Assembly: GCA_910585035.1 (NCBI GenBank)
Contig: CAJUEF010000001.1
Coordinates: 81,846 to 126,127 of the forward strand
DNA length: 44,282 nucleotides
Reading direction: 5' to 3'
From: an uncultured Christensenellaceae bacterium
GTDB lineage: Bacteria; Bacillota; Clostridia; Christensenellales; MGBC116941
The position numbers and the translations under genes are program-made. Positions 24,385-32,654 of the stretch are shown here, one piece after another. The notes under the pieces are model-generated. The model did no database searches and was not told the origin of the DNA. It worked only from the letters and a program-made list of their open reading frames with translations. Every line of letters starts with the position of its first letter. Position 1 is the first letter of the stretch.

Positions 24385-26835
24385 ATGAGATTTGTTTCAA
24401 AAGAAATTTGTGCAGATAAAAAACTTATAGAGCATATAAGCAAGAAATATGATATTCATGAGACTGTTGCAACTATACTTATATCCAGGGGGTTTACAGA
24501 TACTTTAGACGAATTTTTTTCTGAGGGAGAAATACATGATCCTTATCTTTTAAAGGACATGGATAAGGTAGTTGACTGTATAAAAAAACATATTGAAAAG
24601 GGAAATAAAATAACAATTTACGGTGATTATGACGTGGACGGAGTGTGTGCTTGTTCCATACTGTATTTGTACTTAAAAAGTATTTCTGCTAACGTTCATG
24701 TGTTTTTGCCCAATAGGCACAAGGATGGGTATGGGCTTAATAGAGAATGTATAGATGCAATAGCAGAAGACGGAACAAATTTAATAATTACTGTTGACTG
24801 TGGAATAAGCAATACTGATGAGGTGGCGTATGCAATTTCTAAAGGAATGGAAGTTATTGTTACTGACCATCACCAGTGTCCTGAGAAGCTGCCCAAATGT
24901 GTCGGAGTTGTCAACCCCCTTTTAGGTGATTATCCCTATAAGCTTCTTTGTGGCAGCGGGGTTGCATTAAAGGTAGTTCAGGCTCTTGGAGGGCAAGAGG
25001 AGTTTGATAGGTATGTTGATTTGGCAGCAGTGGCAACGGTAGCGGATTTAGTGCTTCTCACAGGAGAAAACAGAGCCATTGTAAAAAGAGGACTTAGCAA
25101 TATAAATGGAGAAAACAGACGCACTGGAATAAGCGCCATTTGTGCAAAGGCAGGTATTGAAAAAGATATTTCTTCCGGTAGGATAGCTTTTGCAATCGGT
25201 CCCAGGATAAATGCGGCAGGAAGAATGGACAGCTCAAGAAAAGCTTTTGATTTACTTGTGTGTGATGATTATGAAAAGGCTATAATACTTGCAGAAGCTT
25301 TAAATGCTGCAAATAATAAGAGAAAGAGCCTGGAGACGGATATTTTAAATCAGGCTATAATGCAAATTGAAAATCAAGATAACATGAAGTTTAACAAGGT
25401 AATAACCGTATGTGGCAAGGAATGGAACAAAGGTGTTATAGGCATAGTTGCCAGCAAGCTTGTGGAACGTTATTGCAGACCGGTTATTGTGTTTAGTGAA
25501 GAAAAGGGGATGTGTGTCGGTTCAGGCAGAAGCATTCCTGGGATACATTTGTTTAAGCTTATTAACAATTTTGGTGAAAGCTTTATTAAATATGGCGGTC
25601 ACGAAATGGCGGCGGGGATGTCTGTTGAAGAAGGAAAGCTAAAAGAGTTAAACATTAAGTTAAACGATTATGCAGCAAAAAATTTTGATGAAAGTCTCTT
25701 TATTCCTACTATGGCTTATGATATAGATATTGATATAGAGAATATTACAAGTAAGCTTGTTAATGACATTCAAATGCTCGCACCTCTTGGTATGGGAAAT
25801 AAAACTCCAGTGTTTAGACTAAGGGGAGTTGAGCTAAAAAATCCACGACTTATTGGAGAGAATAAAAACCACATAAAGATGAATGCTGTAAGGGGCGCTG
25901 TTAGTATTGACGCAGTGGCATTTTCAATGGGTGATAGGATAAATGATATAAAAGCAGAATGCAAGTATGACGTACTTGCCACTTTGGAAGTAAATTCCTG
26001 GGAGAACAGAAATTATTTACAGCTTCAAATAAAAGAGTTTAAACTTAGCTTAAAATCGGAAGCACAAAATTTTGTATCTAAAAACGGTAAAAGTTTTTTT
26101 AGATGTTTAAAATCCGCAGCTGAGCTTCCTATATGCAATTTAGATAAAAAGCAAATAAGACAAATGTGGAATTGGGAAATTTATTTAACAAGAAGGCTTA
26201 ACAAAGATGTTCTGGGGACTGCTGTTTATTCCAGCATTCCCAGCTGTTCATATGAGCTTGTGAATTTTCTTAATGAAAAACAGCTGGGCGATAATGTTGA
26301 TGTTTGTACTGCTAAGCCTTGCGGGAACAGCTGTGTAGTCATTGCGCCCGATTGGGAGGTGGATGAGCTGAATTATTCCCGCCTTGTTATATTTGATTAT
26401 GCACCAACTGATTTTATAGGCAGGGTTTTAAGAAAAAATCCTGATATACAGATAGTGATTTGCAATAATGATTTTACCGAGAACTGTTTGCAAAGATTTT
26501 TAATGGGCTTAGATTTTGAAAGAGATAAAGCTAAGATATACTATAGTATTATAAACAGTATATGCAAAATTCCAACTGAGCAGGAAGAACTTGTTTCAAG
26601 ATTTTGTGCTATGGGAAACGAAACGTCATTTAACGGATATTTTGCTTTAAACGTGTTTTGTGAATTAGGTTTTTTGCAAAATAAAGAGGGGAAAATATAT
26701 ACATTGAAAACTGATGGGAAAAAGGATTTATCAAGCAGTTCTGTTATAAGGGATATTTATAGTTTAAAAGAAAAAATTTTTAAGGAGATAGATTTAATTA
26801 AACCTCCCAGAAATTATAAAGGTAAAATAAAATGA
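24385..26835 (+). CDS. recJ: Single-stranded-DNA-specific exonuclease RecJ
   Basis: 5'-3' ssDNA exonuclease of the DHH family, active in recombination and mismatch repair. Motifs: YGDYDVDGVCACSILY (motif I), VDCGISN, VTDHHQCPEKLP (the DHH motif), and GPRINAAGRMDSSRKAFDLL. A DHHA1 domain with GNYSGG-like KYGGHEMAAGMSV follows, then the OB-fold region and a long C-terminal domain typical of Firmicutes. 816 residues. The ATG at 24385 has AAGGAAA nearby. The open frame extends upstream to 24268, within secF, but crosses the hairpin and has no better start. Its TGA overlaps the rel ATG. Confidence 0.93.
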   Translation: MRFVSKEICADKKLIEHISKKYDIHETVATILISRGFTDTLDEFFSEGEIHDPYLLKDMDKVVDCIKKHIEKGNKITIYGDYDVDGVCACSILYLYLKSISANVHVFLPNRHKDGYGLNRECIDAIAEDGTNLIITVDCGISNTDEVAYAISKGMEVIVTDHHQCPEKLPKCVGVVNPLLGDYPYKLLCGSGVALKVVQALGGQEEFDRYVDLAAVATVADLVLLTGENRAIVKRGLSNINGENRRTGISAICAKAGIEKDISSGRIAFAIGPRINAAGRMDSSRKAFDLLVCDDYEKAIILAEALNAANNKRKSLETDILNQAIMQIENQDNMKFNKVITVCGKEWNKGVIGIVASKLVERYCRPVIVFSEEKGMCVGSGRSIPGIHLFKLINNFGESFIKYGGHEMAAGMSVEEGKLKELNIKLNDYAAKNFDESLFIPTMAYDIDIDIENITSKLVNDIQMLAPLGMGNKTPVFRLRGVELKNPRLIGENKNHIKMNAVRGAVSIDAVAFSMGDRINDIKAECKYDVLATLEVNSWENRNYLQLQIKEFKLSLKSEAQNFVSKNGKSFFRCLKSAAELPICNLDKKQIRQMWNWEIYLTRRLNKDVLGTAVYSSIPSCSYELVNFLNEKQLGDNVDVCTAKPCGNSCVVIAPDWEVDELNYSRLVIFDYAPTDFIGRVLRKNPDIQIVICNNDFTENCLQRFLMGLDFERDKAKIYYSIINSICKIPTEQEELVSRFCAMGNETSFNGYFALNVFCELGFLQNKEGKIYTLKTDGKKDLSSSSVIRDIYSLKEKIFKEIDLIKPPRNYKGKIK

Positions 26836-28982
26836 ATGAACTAAAACAAAAGGTATTGGATATATACGCAGAAGAAGATTATAAGCTTTTTGAAAAGGCC
26901 TATAACTTTTCCAAAGAAGCACATAAGGATCAGAAGAGAATGTCCGGTGAGCCTTACTTTATACATCCTTATGAGGTTACAAATATCGTTATAGGCTTAG
27001 GACTGGATATAGATACGGTTTGCGCTGCGCTGCTTCATGATGTGGTGGAGGATACAGATGTTACTCTTGAAACTATTGAAAAGGAATTTAATCCATCTGT
27101 TGCCCGTCTTGTGGACGGGGTTACGAAGCTTAGCCGCATTGGAAATATATCTAAAGAGCAGCAAGCTGCAGAAAGCATTCGTAAAATGTTTTTGGCTATG
27201 GCAAAGGACATACGGGTTATTTTTATTAAGCTGGCTGACAGGCTCCACAATATGAGAACTCTTGAATATGGAGACAGAGAAAAACAAATTAGGAAAGCAA
27301 AAGAAACCATTGAAATATACGCTCCTCTTGCTCACAGGCTTGGCATATATAAAATAAAAGGAGAGCTTGAGGACCTGTGCTTTAGATATTTATATCCCGA
27401 GGATTATTTTGAATTAAAGCGTGTTGTTGAGGAACATATGGATGAACGCCGTGCTTTTCTTAGAGACACTATGAAACAGCTTAATAAAAAAATTGAAGAA
27501 AACAACATCAGGTGTGAGATAAATGGAAGGGATAAATCGCTATATAGTATATATAAAAAAATGAAAATGAATAACAGCACCTTTGAGCAGATATATGATA
27601 TTACTGCAATCAGAGTTTTAGTAAATACTATTAAGGATTGTTATTCTGTGCTTGGAATAGTTCATGACAGCTGGATGCCTATTCCCGGTAGATTTAAAGA
27701 CTATATTGCAATGCCAAAGCCAAATATGTATCAGTCTCTGCATACCACACTTATAGGTGAAAAGGGAATTCCCTTTGAGATACAAATAAGAACTTTCCAA
27801 ATGCACAGAACAGCGGAATACGGTATATCCGCACACTGGAAATACAAAGAGGGCAGAGAGACGGATGATTTGGATTCCAAGCTTTCGTGGCTGCGTAGCC
27901 TTATGGAGTGGCAAACCGACCTTAGGGATGCAAATGAATTTATGCAGACATTAAAAGTGGATTTCTTCTCCGATATAGTATTTGTGTTTACTCCAAAGGG
28001 AGATGTGCGTGATTTGGTTAAAGGCAGCACTCCTCTCGATTTTGCTTATTCTATTCACAGCCAAATAGGCAATAAGTGTGTTGGGGCAAAGGTGAATAAC
28101 CGTATTGTTCCTATAAGTTATGAACTAAGCAGCGGTGATATTGTTGAGATAATTACATCTAATTCTTCTAAAGGACCAAGCACAGACTGGCTGAATATTG
28201 TTAAAACTCATCAGGCCAAGAGTAAAATACGTCAGTGGTTTAAAAAGCAGCTTCAAGAAGAACACATTATAAAAGGAAAAGAAATTCTTGACAAGGAGTG
28301 TAAAAAGAAAAATACTTCTTTAAAACAAATTTTAACTCCGGAGTATATAGAATACGTTTTGAAAAAACACCGTATGCCTACTATGGATAATATATACGGC
28401 GCTGTCGGATATGGAGCTTTAACTGCCATACAGGTTTTAGGCAAGGCGTTTTCCGAACTGGATATAAAGGAAAAGGAAATGATGCCTCTTCCTGAGATGC
28501 CAAAGGGACTGCCGGTTCCAAAGGGTAAAAGTGTTCGGGGAGTGTATGTTGAAGGCAGCGATGATATGCTTATTAGGTATTCTAAATGCTGTAATCCGCT
28601 TCCGGGAGATGAAATTGTAGGATATATTACAAGAGGGCGCGGAGTTTCCATACACCGTAAAGACTGCAGCAATCTTGCTTCTATGGATATAGAACCGGGC
28701 AGGTTTATAAATGTTGCATGGGCAGAGGACGAAAGCCAGGATTATTATATTGCCCAAATACAAATACACGCAGTGGAAAGCAAGGGAATATATTTTGTGG
28801 TGACTAAAACTATAAATGACATGGATATTGAGGCAGTGTCAATTTCCGGAGGTATAAACAAAGATAAAGAAGCAGTTATTGATATATCTGTTAAAATAAA
28901 AACCACAAGACAGTTAAATGCAATGCTCAAAAAGCTGCGCATGATACCTGATGTTGTGGATGTGTTTAGGGTGGGAAAATAA
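26832..28982 (+). CDS. rel: Bifunctional (p)ppGpp synthetase/hydrolase Rel
   Basis: Stringent-response enzyme of 716 residues. HD hydrolase domain: YFIHPYEVT and ALLHDVVEDTD, with the HD pair kept. Synthetase domain: GRDKSLYSIYKKM, DITAIRVLV, and FKDYIAMPKPNMYQSLHTT. TGS domain (FVFTPKGDVRDLVKGSTPLDFAY), a Zn-finger-like CCNPLPGDEIVGYITRGRGVSIHRKDC and a C-terminal ACT domain follow. Both activities look intact. The usual Firmicutes neighbour apt, commonly between recJ and rel, is absent. dtd follows directly. Confidence 0.96.
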   Translation: MNELKQKVLDIYAEEDYKLFEKAYNFSKEAHKDQKRMSGEPYFIHPYEVTNIVIGLGLDIDTVCAALLHDVVEDTDVTLETIEKEFNPSVARLVDGVTKLSRIGNISKEQQAAESIRKMFLAMAKDIRVIFIKLADRLHNMRTLEYGDREKQIRKAKETIEIYAPLAHRLGIYKIKGELEDLCFRYLYPEDYFELKRVVEEHMDERRAFLRDTMKQLNKKIEENNIRCEINGRDKSLYSIYKKMKMNNSTFEQIYDITAIRVLVNTIKDCYSVLGIVHDSWMPIPGRFKDYIAMPKPNMYQSLHTTLIGEKGIPFEIQIRTFQMHRTAEYGISAHWKYKEGRETDDLDSKLSWLRSLMEWQTDLRDANEFMQTLKVDFFSDIVFVFTPKGDVRDLVKGSTPLDFAYSIHSQIGNKCVGAKVNNRIVPISYELSSGDIVEIITSNSSKGPSTDWLNIVKTHQAKSKIRQWFKKQLQEEHIIKGKEILDKECKKKNTSLKQILTPEYIEYVLKKHRMPTMDNIYGAVGYGALTAIQVLGKAFSELDIKEKEMMPLPEMPKGLPVPKGKSVRGVYVEGSDDMLIRYSKCCNPLPGDEIVGYITRGRGVSIHRKDCSNLASMDIEPGRFINVAWAEDESQDYYIAQIQIHAVESKGIYFVVTKTINDMDIEAVSISGGINKDKEAVIDISVKIKTTRQLNAMLKKLRMIPDVVDVFRVGK

Positions 28983-28983
28983 A

Positions 28984-29436
28984 ATGATTGCAGTTTTACA
29001 ACGAGTAAAAAAAGCGCAGGTATCGGTTTGCGGAAGTGTTATCGGCAAAATTGACAGCGGACTTATGGTTCTTTTTGCCGTGGAAAACGGTGATACTAAA
29101 GAGCATATGGAAAAGCTGTGTGATAAAATGATAAATATGCGTATTTTCGGTGATGAAAACGGAAAGATGAATTTAAGTATTTTGGACACGGGAGGCAGCT
29201 TGCTTTTAATATCTCAATTTACTCTTACTGCTGATTGCAGAAAAGGCAGGCGGCCAAGCTTCATAAATTCTGCGCAGCCTGATATTGCAAAAAGTTTGTA
29301 TGAGAAAACCGCTGAATATATACGGAAAAAATACGGAGTTAAATGTGAAACAGGAGAATTTGGCGCAGACATGCAAGTGGAGCTAATAAATGACGGACCT
29401 GTTACAATTATACTTGATACCAAGGAGTTGATGTAA
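28984..29436 (+). CDS. dtd: D-aminoacyl-tRNA deacylase
   Basis: Removes D-amino acids wrongly attached to tRNA. 150 residues; the two active-site signatures are SQFTLTADCRKGRRPSF and NDGPVTIILDT (the Gly-cis-Pro motif). N-terminus AVLQRVKKAQVSV is typical. The ATG at 28984 lies just after the rel stop. The dtd-rel pairing is normal in Firmicutes. Confidence 0.96.
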   Translation: MIAVLQRVKKAQVSVCGSVIGKIDSGLMVLFAVENGDTKEHMEKLCDKMINMRIFGDENGKMNLSILDTGGSLLLISQFTLTADCRKGRRPSFINSAQPDIAKSLYEKTAEYIRKKYGVKCETGEFGADMQVELINDGPVTIILDTKELM

Positions 29437-30039
29437 ATGAAAATAAAAAAGCTTATTCTTGGGAGAATTAATAATAACACATACATAATATCCAATGAAA
29501 ATAGTTGTATTGTTATTGATCCCAGTATGGAATATAAAAAGATTATTGGATATATAAAAGAGAATGATTTAAAGGTTGAAGCAATATTAATAACTCACGC
29601 TCATTTTGACCACGTTTATTCTCTTTACGAGCTGGTGATGGATACCGGCGCACCTGTATATATGCATGAAGATGATTTTTGGCTTTATGAAAAGTCAGTT
29701 GAAAAGCTAAGGACAAAAGAGGTAGACGTGCAGTATCCACTAAAGGGTGGAGAAACTCTTGAACTTATTGGTGAAAAAATTGAGGTGATACATGTCCCTG
29801 GACATGCGGAAGGATGCGTATGTTATATTATTGATGATAATATGTTTACCGGAGATTTTATATTTAAAGGCTCTGTTGGAAGAACAGACCTTCCAACGTC
29901 TAACCAGCAGGATATGAACGAAAGTTTGAAAAAATTTACAAAAATAGACAGGGATTTAAAAATATTCTGCGGACATGGAGATAATTCATCTTACTATGAA
30001 GAAATGAATAACAATCCATTTTTAACAGGACTCAAGTAG
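29437..30039 (+). CDS. Metallo-beta-lactamase-fold hydrolase (glyoxalase II-like)
   Basis: 200-residue hydrolase with the metal motif THAHFDH (HxHxDH), HVPGHAEGC, a metal-bridging Asp in FTGDFIFKGSVGRTDLP and a final His in CGHGD. This is the YcbL/hydroxyacylglutathione-hydrolase-like group often found after dtd and before hemZ in Clostridia. The natural substrate is unknown; thioester hydrolysis is a guess from the family. It begins immediately after the dtd stop and is immediately followed by hemZ. Confidence 0.88.
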   Translation: MKIKKLILGRINNNTYIISNENSCIVIDPSMEYKKIIGYIKENDLKVEAILITHAHFDHVYSLYELVMDTGAPVYMHEDDFWLYEKSVEKLRTKEVDVQYPLKGGETLELIGEKIEVIHVPGHAEGCVCYIIDDNMFTGDFIFKGSVGRTDLPTSNQQDMNESLKKFTKIDRDLKIFCGHGDNSSYYEEMNNNPFLTGLK

Positions 30040-31419
30040 ATGTATTATGATGTTCATGAATTACAGCAGGTGGTAAATGAGTTTGTTCCTGTGTTTAAAA
30101 ATGAATTGATTATGGAATACAGTGATGAAATCAAAAATGACATATATGGATTTAAAGCTGTTATAAATGGTAAAAGTTATGTTTATTCACATAATGTTGA
30201 TAAGGAAAACTTAAAAGCAAAGATTAAATTTTTTTCAAAAAATGATGTTTATGACTCCTTATCAAATTATACCGGAATTAGTATTCCATGGGGCAGCCAC
30301 ACGGGAGTAAGACCGGTTGCTATTGCAGGAAAGCTTTTAAGGCAAATTGGTGAAGAAAACACCGTTGAAGCTTTGGTGAATGATTATAGAATGAGCAAGG
30401 AAAAAGCTCGGCTTTGCACTAATATTGCTTTAACGCAGCAGCCGCTTTTAAATAACAACAAAAAAAGTATTGACGTTTATATAAGCGTTCCCTTTTGTAT
30501 TTCAAGATGTACATATTGTTCTTTTTCACTTATAGGTATTGAAAAGAAAAGACATCTTCACAGCACTTACACAAAGGCCTTATGCAGTGAAATTGAAGCA
30601 GTCGGAAAGGCTGTTGTGGATATGGGGTATGTTCCAAGATGCCTTTATATAGGAGGAGGTACTCCAACGGCTATAAGACCGGAATTGCTGGATATGATAA
30701 TGAAATCTGCTGCAAAGGTGTTTTCTGATTTTAAAGAATTTACGCTGGAGGCAGGACGTGCCGATACTATAGATACAGATATGTTAAAGGTAATAAATAA
30801 ATACAATGTTACCCGTTTTAATATAAATCCTCAAACTATGAACGATGATATTCTTAAAGGCATTGGCAGAAACCACAGCAGTGAAGATGTCTTTACCGCA
30901 TATGAGTTGGTTCGCTCCAATGGACATTTTAATGTCAATATGGATGTTATTGCAGGGCTTCCGGGAGAAACTATTGAAAGCTTTAAAAATACCATTGAAA
31001 AAGTGTTAAAAATGGATCCTGAAGCTATTACAGTTCATACCTTTGCCCTTAAAAGAGCAAGCAGTTTAAAGAAACAAGACTATGGCATAAAAGGAAACAG
31101 TGTTGCTGATAAAATGCTGGAATATGCATATAAGAGACTTGGTGAGATGGGTTATAATCCATACTATCTATACAGGCAAAAAAATATGGAGGATAACGGT
31201 GAGAATGTTGGTTTTTGCAAAAAAGGCTATGAGTGTGTTTATAATATAGACATCATGGAAGAAAACACTCATATTCTTGCATTTGGAAGTGGAGCTGTAT
31301 CAAAAAGAATTAAGAATGACGGGCTAATAAGACGCTCTGATCCCAAAGACATTGAAGTGTATATTGACAGAATTAAAGATACTGTAAATAAGAGCATTGA
31401 ATTTTTCTCTAAAAATTAA
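30040..31419 (+). CDS. hemZ: Coproporphyrinogen dehydrogenase-like radical SAM protein HemZ
   Basis: 459-residue radical SAM protein. The N-terminal 140 residues are the HemZ-specific extension, including WGSHTGVRPVAIAGKLL. Cluster ligands are C153, C157 and C160 in VPFCISRCTYCSF, followed by YIGGGTPTA and the HemN-type core (FNINPQTMNDDILKGIGR, MDVIAGLPGET). HemN relatives do oxygen-independent coproporphyrinogen III oxidation; HemZ activity is less certain and no other haem gene is in the window. It starts one base after the previous stop. Confidence 0.9.
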   Translation: MYYDVHELQQVVNEFVPVFKNELIMEYSDEIKNDIYGFKAVINGKSYVYSHNVDKENLKAKIKFFSKNDVYDSLSNYTGISIPWGSHTGVRPVAIAGKLLRQIGEENTVEALVNDYRMSKEKARLCTNIALTQQPLLNNNKKSIDVYISVPFCISRCTYCSFSLIGIEKKRHLHSTYTKALCSEIEAVGKAVVDMGYVPRCLYIGGGTPTAIRPELLDMIMKSAAKVFSDFKEFTLEAGRADTIDTDMLKVINKYNVTRFNINPQTMNDDILKGIGRNHSSEDVFTAYELVRSNGHFNVNMDVIAGLPGETIESFKNTIEKVLKMDPEAITVHTFALKRASSLKKQDYGIKGNSVADKMLEYAYKRLGEMGYNPYYLYRQKNMEDNGENVGFCKKGYECVYNIDIMEENTHILAFGSGAVSKRIKNDGLIRRSDPKDIEVYIDRIKDTVNKSIEFFSKN

Positions 31420-31440
31420 AGGGTTTAATTTAATGCTCTT
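31390..31440 (+). repeat. Nested inverted repeat at the hemZ end
   Basis: AAGAGCATT (31390-31398, in the hemZ coding end) pairs with AATGCTCTT (31432-31440); inside it AATTTTT (31400-31406) pairs with AAAAATT (31411-31417). No real T tract follows, so a terminator role is uncertain. Confidence 0.45.
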
Positions 31441-31485
31441 TAGTGTTAAAATGTTAGAGTAATAAATTTTTATGGAGTTATACTA

Positions 31486-32262
31486 TTGAAGCTTTGCAGG
31501 TTTATATATGATGAAAAGCCTTGTCTTGGTGTTTTAAAAGGTGAAACTGTATACCAAATAAAAGAAAAGAATTTGTTTGGCAGCATAACAACAGTGGGGG
31601 CAGGTATTCCATTAAACAAAATTAAATTTATGTGTCCTACAGGTCCAAAAACTATTTTTGCAGTAGGGCTTAATTATAAAGACCATGCGTATGAAATGAA
31701 TATGAAATTGCCAAAAAGTCCTCTTATATTTTTAAAGGCGGTATCATCTCTTACGCCGCACAAAAGTTTTATTTTAAAACCTAATCAAACAAAGGAGCTG
31801 TCCTTTGAAGCAGAACTTGCTGTTGTTGTAAAAAAGAGATGTAAGAACATATCCGTATCCATGGCGGCTGAATATATACTTGGCTATTCCATAGTGAACG
31901 ACGTGACGGCAAGGGACATTCAGCGCATTGAAAGCCAGTGGACCAGGGCAAAATCCTTTGATACTTTTTGCCCCTACGGACCTGTTATTGAAACTGATAT
32001 ATCAAAGGTCAAGGGGAAAATAAGATCTTACATTAACGGACGTATTATTCAGGACGGGATGCTTTTTAATATGATTTTTTCACCCTTTGAGATTTTTTCA
32101 TACCTAAGTCACCAGTGTACCCTTGAGGCAGGAGATATAATTGCCACAGGAACCCCAAAGGGTGTTACAACTGTTAAGCCAAGTGAGACAGTTATAATTG
32201 AAATTGAGGGTATAGGCAGGCTGGAAAACAAAGTGCTTGATGAAGATAAATATATAATTTAA
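31486..32262 (+). CDS. Fumarylacetoacetate hydrolase (FAH) family protein
   Basis: 258 residues with an FAH fold. GLNYKDHAYEM, a metal-binding ELSFEAELAVVV (two Glu), and YSIVNDVTARDIQ (Asp) are the family signatures; GDIIATGTPKGV is the C-terminal motif. Members act as hydrolases, decarboxylases or tautomerases on 2-keto acids, including oxaloacetate tautomerase. The actual substrate cannot be read from the sequence. The start is TTG at 31486 with GGAG eight bases upstream. No aromatic catabolism genes are nearby, so a housekeeping role such as oxaloacetate enol-keto conversion is more likely; this is inference. Confidence 0.88.
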   Translation: MKLCRFIYDEKPCLGVLKGETVYQIKEKNLFGSITTVGAGIPLNKIKFMCPTGPKTIFAVGLNYKDHAYEMNMKLPKSPLIFLKAVSSLTPHKSFILKPNQTKELSFEAELAVVVKKRCKNISVSMAAEYILGYSIVNDVTARDIQRIESQWTRAKSFDTFCPYGPVIETDISKVKGKIRSYINGRIIQDGMLFNMIFSPFEIFSYLSHQCTLEAGDIIATGTPKGVTTVKPSETVIIEIEGIGRLENKVLDEDKYII

Positions 32263-32264
32263 AG

Positions 32265-32330
32265 AAAGGAGCGGTACATGGCGCAAAGATTTATGAATTA
32301 AATTTCTTTTGCGCTAATCAAAAGTATCGT
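32265..32330 (+). promoter_or_regulatory. Possible leader with mini-ORF and hairpin before yerC
   Basis: A strong AAAGGAG (32265-32271) lies six bases before an ATG at 32278 that opens a frame of only seven codons (MAQRFMN, stop at 32299-32301). The frame is not in register with yerC at 32343. Two nested stems surround it: GCGGTAC (32271-32277) with GTATCGT (32324-32330, two G-T pairs), and GCGCAAAGATTTA (32281-32293) with TAAATTTCTTTTGCGC (32299-32314, small bulges). An exact TATAAT at 32253-32258 lacks a good -35. yerC itself has no obvious ribosome-binding site. This could be a leader-peptide or structural attenuator. Confidence 0.45.
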
Positions 32331-32342
32331 ACGGCGATTATT

Positions 32343-32654
32343 ATGATTAATTCAAAAATAGCAAGCAAACAAATGGATGAGCTTTTTGAAGCCATTTTAA
32401 AGCTTAAAGACGTTGATGAATGCTATGCATTTTTTATAGACTTATGTACTGTTGCCGAGCTGCAGTCTCTCTCTCAGAGGTTAAGCGTTGCAAAACTGCT
32501 TAAAGAAAAAGTGACTTATAATGATATTGTTGGAAAAACAGGAGCTAGCACGGCTACTATAAGCCGTGTAAAAAAATGCCTGGATTATGGAACGGGCGGA
32601 TATGATATTGTGTTAGAGGATAAGGAAAATAATGGATTTAAACGATTTAAATGA
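32343..32654 (+). CDS. yerC: TrpR-family transcriptional regulator YerC
   Basis: 103-residue protein of the YerC/YecD group of TrpR-like helix-turn-helix regulators. CTVAELQSLSQRLSVAKLL and TYNDIVGKTGASTATISRVKKCL contain the HTH. It is found upstream of pcrA in many Firmicutes; the regulated genes are unknown. The start ATG at 32343 is poorly supported by a ribosome-binding site. Its end overlaps pcrA by 23 bases. Confidence 0.88.
   Translation: MINSKIASKQMDELFEAILKLKDVDECYAFFIDLCTVAELQSLSQRLSVAKLLKEKVTYNDIVGKTGASTATISRVKKCLDYGTGGYDIVLEDKENNGFKRFK

Noticed and set aside
32237..32258. Promoter for yerC using TTGATG and TATAAT
   Set aside because: The spacer would be only 10 bases, too short for sigma-A; the TATAAT may still be an isolated -10 but was not called.
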